From NCBI GenBank assembly GCA_030638185.1, contig DAOWFD010000295.1:1-11347 (forward strand): a DNA stretch of 11,347 nucleotides, given 5' to 3'. Source of the DNA: Candidatus Aegiribacteria sp. (GTDB lineage Bacteria; Fermentibacterota; Fermentibacteria; Fermentibacterales; JCC-6). The notes beneath the pieces are model-generated. The model was not told where the DNA came from and searched no databases. It saw nothing but the letters and a program-made list of their open reading frames with translations. Shown piece after piece: positions 6,715-11,347 of this stretch (position 1 is the first letter of the stretch; every line of letters begins with the position of its first letter). Position numbers and translations under genes: made by a program.

Positions 6715-8485
6715 AGCATTCGCAGATTCAGCTACTCAAACCGATTGGTCTGGGGGGTCTGGACTATATGGGCCGGTTACCAACTGGTGCAACCAATTCT
6801 ATCTCGCTCAAACTGTTGAATGGGAAAGTAATCCCGGTGATATTGTTCTTCCTGCAAGCATTGAGCAATACATCGGTTCGACCTGGGCCGTATCCGTCTA
6901 CTCTACGGACATAGATGGCGATAGTGATATGGATGTTCTCTGTTGTGCATTCGAGTCGCATTTCATCATCTGGTGGGAGAATATCGATGGTTCAGGTACA
7001 TCCTGGACTGGGCATACAGTAGGGGATATCCAACAACCTAAGTCCCTATACTCGGAGGACATAGACGGAGATGGTGATATGGACGTCATCAGTGCTAGTC
7101 TTGACGTTGAATCCATCAACATCGCCTGGTGGGAAAATAACAATGGGTTAGGTACATCCTGGACAGTGCACACCGTTGAGGAGAACTTCTATGGTGCCAA
7201 TCACGTCTACTCGGAAGATATAGATGGTGATGGTGATATGGACATTCTTGGTGCCGCCGATGATTGCTACATCACATGGTGGGAAAATAACAACGGGTTA
7301 GGTACATCCTGGACAGACCACACCGTTGGTGGGAGCTTAGGTACAGACAATACCGTCTACTCGGAAGATATAGATGGTGATGGTGATATGGACGTTCTCG
7401 GTGCTGCTGGTTTTACTGACGACATCACCTGGTGGGAAAATAACAACGGGTTAGGTACATCCTGGACAGAGCACACCGTTGATGGAAACTTCGATGGTGC
7501 GAATCACATCTACTCGGAAGATATAGATGGTGATGGTGATATGGACATTCTTGGTTCTGCTGCCTGGGATGACGATATCACCTGGTGGGAAAATAACAAC
7601 GGGTTAGGTACATCCTGGACAGAGCATACAATAGATACGAACTTCGATTTTGCCCAATCTGTTTACTCTGAAGACATGGATGGTGATGGTGATATGGACG
7701 TTCTTGGTGCTGCCTATGATGACTGCACTATCACATGGTGGGAGAATATCGACGGCTCGGGTACCTCCTGGATCGAGTATACGCTTGATAGAAACTTTGT
7801 TGGCGCAAATTCCGTCTACGCGAAAGATATAAACGGTGACGGCTATATGGACGTTCTCGGTGCTGCCTATTCCGGCAGTGGCGTCACCTGGTGGGATCTT
7901 ACAGAATATGCACCTGAAGGTTCTCTTGTATCCAGTATTCTCGATACACAGGGGAATACAGACTGGGACTATCTTGACTGGAACGCCACAACACCTGCAA
8001 ACACATCAGTATCTTTTCAGGTGCGAGCATCGGATGAGTACACGAACATGGGAATCTGGTCTGATACCCTTACTTCTCCAAGTGTGTTGATAGGTCTCCT
8101 GAATGATGGTGACAGGTACGTGCAGTACAGGGCTATCCTGAGCACATCTGATCCTGATACGACTTCAATACTTAATGACATAACAATCTCCTGGGACCAG
8201 CTTGGAATTGGTGATGAACCTCAGGTGACTGAATATCTGCTGTTTGGAGCAGAACCGAATCCTGCATTCGCATCTGTGAGCATAAGCTTCGCAGTTTCTG
8301 AATTATCACCAGTAGAACTATCTATCTACGATCTCACAGGCCGTCTTGTGGTTACTCATTCTCAGAGGGAGTACTCCCCAGGATTTCACAATGTTCAGTT
8401 TGGGGATTTATCTCCCGGAATCTATTTCTGCAGGATGATCTCAGGTGGCTTTACAGCAGCACAGCAATTCGTTGTGATTGAGTGA
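6659..8485 (+). CDS. Secreted FG-GAP/VCBS-type repeat protein with C-terminal sorting domain
   Basis: A 608-aa protein probably exported to the cell surface or medium. Residues 1-22 are a signal peptide (MRSRN, then the hydrophobic ILFTISLIVLTQF, cleavage likely after AFA). Residues ~81-414 hold seven tandem repeats of 50-53 aa with a consensus like VYSEDIDGDGDMDVLGAA ... ITWWENNNGLGTSWTEHTV. The DxDGDGDxD segment is a calcium-binding loop typical of FG-GAP/VCBS beta-propeller blades, so a seven-bladed propeller is likely. Residues ~415-520 form a beta-rich linker domain. Residues ~528-608 match the type IX secretion C-terminal (Por/FlgD-like) domain: EPNPAF, then LSIYDLTGRLV, then LSPGIYFCRMISGG and a short end. 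ATG 6659 follows AGAGGAGGAAAG, an excellent ribosome site. The ligand is unknown; adhesion or polymer binding is typical for such proteins. No enzyme motif seen. Confidence 0.88.
   Translation: MRSRNILFTISLIVLTQFEAFADSATQTDWSGGSGLYGPVTNWCNQFYLAQTVEWESNPGDIVLPASIEQYIGSTWAVSVYSTDIDGDSDMDVLCCAFESHFIIWWENIDGSGTSWTGHTVGDIQQPKSLYSEDIDGDGDMDVISASLDVESINIAWWENNNGLGTSWTVHTVEENFYGANHVYSEDIDGDGDMDILGAADDCYITWWENNNGLGTSWTDHTVGGSLGTDNTVYSEDIDGDGDMDVLGAAGFTDDITWWENNNGLGTSWTEHTVDGNFDGANHIYSEDIDGDGDMDILGSAAWDDDITWWENNNGLGTSWTEHTIDTNFDFAQSVYSEDMDGDGDMDVLGAAYDDCTITWWENIDGSGTSWIEYTLDRNFVGANSVYAKDINGDGYMDVLGAAYSGSGVTWWDLTEYAPEGSLVSSILDTQGNTDWDYLDWNATTPANTSVSFQVRASDEYTNMGIWSDTLTSPSVLIGLLNDGDRYVQYRAILSTSDPDTTSILNDITISWDQLGIGDEPQVTEYLLFGAEPNPAFASVSISFAVSELSPVELSIYDLTGRLVVTHSQREYSPGFHNVQFGDLSPGIYFCRMISGGFTAAQQFVVIE
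6899..7900 (+). repeat. Seven tandem intragenic repeats, about 150-159 nt each
   Basis: The codon for the Tyr of Y(S/A)xD(I/M) marks each unit: 6899, 7049, 7208, 7358, 7511, 7664 and 7817, so spacings are 150, 159, 150, 153, 153 and 153 nt. Units 2-5 are the most alike: the stretch encoding WWENNNGLGTSW is identical in units 3, 4 and 5 and differs by one synonymous base in unit 2. Units 1 and 6 share the variant WWENIDGSGTSW, and unit 7 is degenerate (NGDGYMD, ending WWDL). This points to recent duplication or conversion in the middle units. Confidence 0.9.
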
Positions 8486-8644
8486 CAGCAAGAGTTCGAA
8501 AGCATCCACAAGGAAGTAGCGAGGCGCCTATATTCACTATTGTCAGAATCCAGATCGAGTCTATAGCGAAGTCCTTATAATGAACTTCTGCGTGCTGATA
8601 ACCTATATTCCGATTGCTGAATTCCCATTACGAATAATTCAGGA
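8486..8644 (+). other. Intergenic gap before the transposase fragment
   Basis: 159 nt without a gene I can support. CTGAATT (8617-8623) and AATTCAG (8636-8642) form a 7-bp inverted repeat with a 12-nt spacer just before the transposase fragment start. It has no T-run. No terminator for the secreted-protein gene is seen. Confidence 0.4.
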
Positions 8645-8956
8645 ATGTGTATGAAAAACGTTTCTCCAAGGCGCTACGGATACTGGCGCCCCATCACCGA
8701 TGAAGTTGTAGAGAAGTATCTCATGTGTGGAGATCCTCACCACGGCTTTGCGAGAATCAGATGCGAAGAATGTTTCGCTGAATATCTCAGAGCCTTTTCC
8801 TGCAAGTGCAGGGGATTCTGCCCAGCCTGCTCTAAGTGGAAGTCACTGGACCTTGTGATCTTCCTTGAGGAAGAACTCTTCAGACCGATGACTCATCGCC
8901 ACGGACCCCCCCAAATGAGGACAATTCCGATAAACGTCAGCATCTCACCAGAGTAA
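8645..8956 (+). pseudogene. IS91-family transposase, N-terminal zinc-binding fragment
   Basis: A 103-codon frame that keeps only the zinc-binding N-terminal domain of IS91-type transposases. The signature HGFARIRCEEC..EYL.AFSCKCRGFCPAC (residues 33-62) contains C40, C43, C53, C59 and C62, plus C28 and H33 before it, and matches the family pattern HGFAR.RC..C......FSCK.RGFCP.C. Complete family members have roughly 300-500 residues, with a HUH motif and catalytic tyrosine(s) further on; none of that is here. Similarity to the family stops after about residue 86 (LFRPMTHRH), and the tail, starting at a run of seven C (8906-8912), is unrelated. ATG 8645 and ATG 8651 are both possible; AGGA at 8641-8644 favours 8651. 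It cannot be an active transposase. Confidence 0.8.
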
Positions 8957-9164
8957 ACCGTAACGACTTATGATCAGATCAGTTTTCAGGAAATGTCTTG
9001 ATATCGGTCAGAGTGTAAATCAGGTTAACGTTAGACAGTGTAAGAAAGGTATGTCTTTCCTTCCTGCCTTACTTTCTCTACCTGCCATTGCGAAGTCTCG
9101 AGTCAGAAGCAATATTTAACCTATGTAATTTCAGAAAGTTTTACATGCAGGGGGGAGGTTGAAT
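8957..9164 (+). other. Intergenic gap after the transposase fragment
   Basis: About 200 nt with no supported gene. It contains the palindrome TAACGTTA (9026-9033) and an inverted pair ATGTAA (9123-9128) / TTACAT (9141-9146) with a 12-nt spacer, just before the strong ribosome site GGGGGGAGG (9150-9158) of the next gene. TTGCGA (9088-9093) followed by TATTTA (9113-9118) is a poor promoter candidate because the spacing is 19 nt. Confidence 0.4.
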
Positions 9165-9614
9165 TTGAGCCTGGTAATTATTCTCGCTTTTTTATTAGGT
9201 GTGATTGCGGATGACTTTGAGGTTCCGCCCAATATAGTGTACGATTCCACAACTGTAACAGGTATTTTCCTCGGTTATGAAGTCGGTGACTACATTCATC
9301 CGGTATTGCGCGATGAGAATGGGGACGTTAAATCCTTCTGGTCCACCGATCATCTTATGGATTATTTCTTGACCTGTCATGTTGGTGAAAGGGTTGTCCT
9401 TGAAATCGAAGAAGCCGACAGCTACATATGGGAAATCGAAGGTATGATGCGAATCTTCCGCGTCATCGGAGCAAGCACAGACAATATCTCATACTCCCAG
9501 TGGAGGGATTCACTTGAAGCTGAGGGAAAGCCTGAAGATCTTCTTGGGGATTACTACATGGCGCCCTACGACTGCCTGATCGATGTGGACAATGAAATGC
9601 GGCTGGGTAATTAA
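9165..9614 (+). CDS. Small exported protein of unknown function
   Basis: About 149 aa. I chose TTG 9165 because GGAGG (9154-9158) sits 6 nt upstream; TTG 9159 is directly against it. Residues 1-15 are hydrophobic (SLVIILAFLLGVIA) and end before DDFEVPP, like a short signal peptide or anchor, although a positively charged start is missing. The mature part is acidic and predicted to be beta-rich in the middle (TVTGIFLGYEVGDYIHPVLRD ... HVGERVVLEIEEADSYIWEI), which could be a small barrel such as an OB-like fold; that is only a guess. I recognise no family. It stands alone, ends 20 nt before the convergent gene on the other strand, and follows the transposase scar. Confidence 0.65.
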   Translation: MSLVIILAFLLGVIADDFEVPPNIVYDSTTVTGIFLGYEVGDYIHPVLRDENGDVKSFWSTDHLMDYFLTCHVGERVVLEIEEADSYIWEIEGMMRIFRVIGASTDNISYSQWRDSLEAEGKPEDLLGDYYMAPYDCLIDVDNEMRLGN

Positions 9615-9634
9615 GAAAATCGGTCCAGGATAGA

Positions 9635-10726
9635 TCAATCGGTTACGTCCAGCAGTTCCTTCTCCACAAATGTGGCCATGGGAGGCGTATCGTCGGTATC
9701 TCTGCCAGGGGAGTAGTCAAGTGATTCCTGAACCAGGTTTGCCGCCCTGATAAAAATATCAGATACAGGAATATCCACGGGACATACATCACTGCACTGG
9801 CCGCACGCTGTACATATGGGTGAAATATGCATAAGCCTGCCAAGCTGGAACTGGAGGGTTCCTGTCGGTACTCTCAGTGATCCTTTCCGCTTCGCTTCGG
9901 CCCGGACAAGTTCAGGTGAATGCGCGGTACGGGCTGTTTCATAATCGCAGAGGACACAGCTGCATAAAGGACATGCTTCTCTGCATCCGCGGCATCCTAT
10001 ACAGGCTGAGAAGAGCGATACCAGTGATTGCAGTCCATCCCCGGGTGCTGGAATATCCCTCTGTAATTCCTTTAGAGCCTTTCCCCTTGCTTCAAGAATT
10101 CCAGATGTGAGTTCAGCAGGAGGCTTACATGTTTTCAGCTCAGGGGAATCGAGCTTCTCAGCGATTTCGACAGCCTTTTCCGTATGCAGATAAATGACAG
10201 TACCGTCATGCGGTTCATCCGAAGCTATTAGAACGGTCATATCGACCTGTGTGCCGGGAATGAATTCGGTACAAGTCCTGCATGCGTTTCTGATATTCTC
10301 ATCATGGTTCCTGAGAACGTCGTCCCTTTGTTCCTTTAGGAGTTTTGATGCCGGTATCACACCAGGGCATGTGCAGCTGATGATGAAGATATTCTCAAGG
10401 CTTCCCTGAGACTGCTTTACTTTCTCTACGAAAGCCCGGATCTCGCAGGGTCTTAGAAGTGCGGCTACAGGACGATCAAAAGGTTGCGTAATAGTTAGTT
10501 CCGAAAGGGCTCGAGCTCCCTGTACAGGCATAACAGGATGGAATGGGAGAACATCACGTACCAGGGAAGCGTCCGTTATCAGGGAATAACAGTATCTCCC
10601 CTCCTGTCTGGTTTCGCGGAGAGCGAAGACAGAATCGACTTCCCCGCTTTCAAGAATTCGAGTAAGTATCTGTCTCAGAGTATCCCGGGTTGAAGATTCT
10701 GATATCAGTACACTGTTTTCAACCAA
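9635..10726 (-). CDS. FrhB/FdhB-family iron-sulfur subunit (formate dehydrogenase or hydrogenase beta-like)
   Basis: A 363-aa soluble electron-transfer protein. The TTG start (10724-10726) is chosen because GGAGGTG lies 4 nt upstream; no ATG is available. Residues 1-230 resemble the FrhB/FdhB flavin-binding fold: LRPCEIRAFVEKVKQ (91-105), FIISCTCPG (114-122) and NACRTCTEF (148-155) are typical of the family. Residues 242-260 contain seven cysteines as C-x2-C-x2-C-x3-C-x2-C-x-C-x2-C. A classical C-x2-C-x2-C-x3-C-P motif follows at 305-316. The C-terminus YSPGRDTDDTPPMATF is also seen in FdhB-like proteins. The family passes electrons between a flavin and iron-sulfur clusters in formate dehydrogenases, F420-reducing enzymes and Hdr-linked complexes; the actual partner is not in the window. 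Its upstream neighbour, 18 nt away, is a paralog. Confidence 0.85.
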   Translation of the reverse strand: MVENSVLISESSTRDTLRQILTRILESGEVDSVFALRETRQEGRYCYSLITDASLVRDVLPFHPVMPVQGARALSELTITQPFDRPVAALLRPCEIRAFVEKVKQSQGSLENIFIISCTCPGVIPASKLLKEQRDDVLRNHDENIRNACRTCTEFIPGTQVDMTVLIASDEPHDGTVIYLHTEKAVEIAEKLDSPELKTCKPPAELTSGILEARGKALKELQRDIPAPGDGLQSLVSLFSACIGCRGCREACPLCSCVLCDYETARTAHSPELVRAEAKRKGSLRVPTGTLQFQLGRLMHISPICTACGQCSDVCPVDIPVSDIFIRAANLVQESLDYSPGRDTDDTPPMATFVEKELLDVTD

Positions 10727-10744
10727 AATCCACCTCCGGGGTTA

Positions 10745-11347
10745 TTAATCTTCGTATTCATGAAGTTCTTCAAGTTGGAAAGTATTGAGGGGCAGAGGGT
10801 CTTCTGGATCCCTTCCGGCGCTGTAGCCGAAAAGCTCCGAGGTGTTATCGGAAACCATGCTGACGATTCTGCCTATTGGAATATCGGAAGGGCAGGCATC
10901 CTCGCACATCCCACATGATACGCATGAAAGACTCATATGTGCCATTCTGCCGATGTGAAAGAGAAGTGTATTGGACGTAAGTCTTGCTGCTCCAGCGTTA
11001 CGTGAACGTTCAAGGTGTACAGAAGCTGGAGAACGCCTGTCTTTCATGTCGATAAAACAGAGCCTGCAGTAACAGATCGGACATACCGTTCTGCAGCTGC
11101 GGCAGGAGATGCATCCGCTGAAAACCTCGACCAGTCCCTGCAGGCCACCGTACGTCTCCTTCAACTTTTCTGTACTTTCGGTCCTGGTTTTCTCCCGTTC
11201 CCGCCTGAGGCCGATCGCCCATTCATTCCATTCCGATGTGTCCGATTCCGCCTTCATTCCAAGAGAATCGAGGAATTCCTCTCCCCTGGCTGTCAGGGAA
11301 ACCACCGTACGGAGTCCTCCGTGCACGGCAAGGCAGAGATCACCTGC
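10745..11347 (-). CDS. Second FrhB/FdhB-like iron-sulfur subunit, 5' end missing
   Basis: The frame is open to the window edge (AGDLCLAVHGGLRT...), so GTG 11326 is probably not the true start and the flavin-type N-terminal domain would lie off the right side. The visible 200 residues are the C-terminal iron-sulfur half. Numbered from GTG 11326, cysteines lie at 72, 75, 78, 82, 85, 87 and 90, then 135, 138, 141 and 145. This spacing is identical to the downstream gene (45 residues between the two groups), so the two are paralogs. The ends also match: YSAGRDPEDPLPLNTF here, YSPGRDTDDTPPMATF there. A charged stretch (WAIGLRREREKTRTESTEKLKE) precedes the cluster domain. It stops 18 nt before the next gene, so both are likely cotranscribed in an electron-transfer operon starting outside the window. 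The substrate cannot be told. Confidence 0.82.
   Translation of the reverse strand, partial: AGDLCLAVHGGLRTVVSLTARGEEFLDSLGMKAESDTSEWNEWAIGLRREREKTRTESTEKLKETYGGLQGLVEVFSGCISCRSCRTVCPICYCRLCFIDMKDRRSPASVHLERSRNAGAARLTSNTLLFHIGRMAHMSLSCVSCGMCEDACPSDIPIGRIVSMVSDNTSELFGYSAGRDPEDPLPLNTFQLEELHEYED

Noticed and set aside
6899..7900. Regularly spaced repeats that could be read as a CRISPR-like array
   Set aside because: Units are 150-159 nt with in-frame coding sequence throughout and encode a clear protein repeat.
8906..8912. Run of seven C as a simple frameshift in the transposase
   Set aside because: Neither adding nor removing a C gives downstream sequence resembling IS91 transposases, so truncation or rearrangement fits better.
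9026..9036. Integron-type recombination site (GTTAGAC at 9030-9036)
   Set aside because: No matching GTCTAAC-type partner or the paired inner boxes expected of an attC site are found nearby.
9615..9634. Bidirectional terminator between the convergent genes
   Set aside because: The 20-nt gap and its borders contain no stem-loop with a T-run; ATCGGT occurs twice but as a direct, not inverted, repeat.
9877..10409. Plus-strand frames (9877-10110, 10194-10409) inside the FdhB-like gene
   Set aside because: They are antisense to a gene with dense conserved Cys motifs and show no features of their own.

Overview
The window looks like chromosomal DNA from an uncultured anaerobic bacterium, probably of the FCB/Bacteroidota-related radiation. 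Two things suggest this. One is a large secreted FG-GAP/VCBS-type repeat protein that ends in a type IX-secretion-like C-terminal sorting domain. The other is a pair of FrhB/FdhB-type iron-sulfur electron-transfer subunits typical of anaerobes. The style (Asp-rich WWEN repeats, very short Gly-rich sorting tail, tightly packed biosynthetic operon) reminds me of Fermentibacterota-like genomes, but I cannot prove that without a search.

Positions 1-6205 (+ strand) hold one compact biotin operon: birA (5' end missing), bioB, bioF, a bioH-like esterase gene, bioC, bioD and bioA. From bioB to bioA each gene overlaps the next by 1-32 nt, so translation is probably coupled. Together with fatty acid synthesis these genes give a full route. 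BioC methylates malonyl-ACP, FAS elongates it, BioH removes the methyl ester to free pimeloyl-ACP, and BioF, BioA, BioD and BioB build biotin. BirA attaches biotin to carboxylases and may also regulate the operon. The most interesting molecular detail is in BioB: the position of the E. coli auxiliary-cluster ligand Cys97 is Ser, and a new Cys lies two residues after the conserved ligand Arg.

Positions 6206-6658 are an AT-rich gap with three inverted repeats and a possible small signal-peptide ORF. Next comes a 608-residue secreted protein with seven near-identical repeats (6659-8485). Positions 8486-9158 are a scar region holding an N-terminal fragment of an IS91-family transposase that ends abruptly in unrelated sequence. 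A small unrecognised secreted protein follows (9165-9614).

Positions 9635-11347 are on the - strand. They hold two tandem paralogous FrhB/FdhB-like iron-sulfur subunits; the upstream one runs off the right edge. They share an identical 7-Cys plus 4-Cys layout and are probably the downstream end of a formate dehydrogenase, hydrogenase or heterodisulfide-reductase-type operon that lies outside the window. I see no tRNA, rRNA, CRISPR array or convincing intrinsic terminator.
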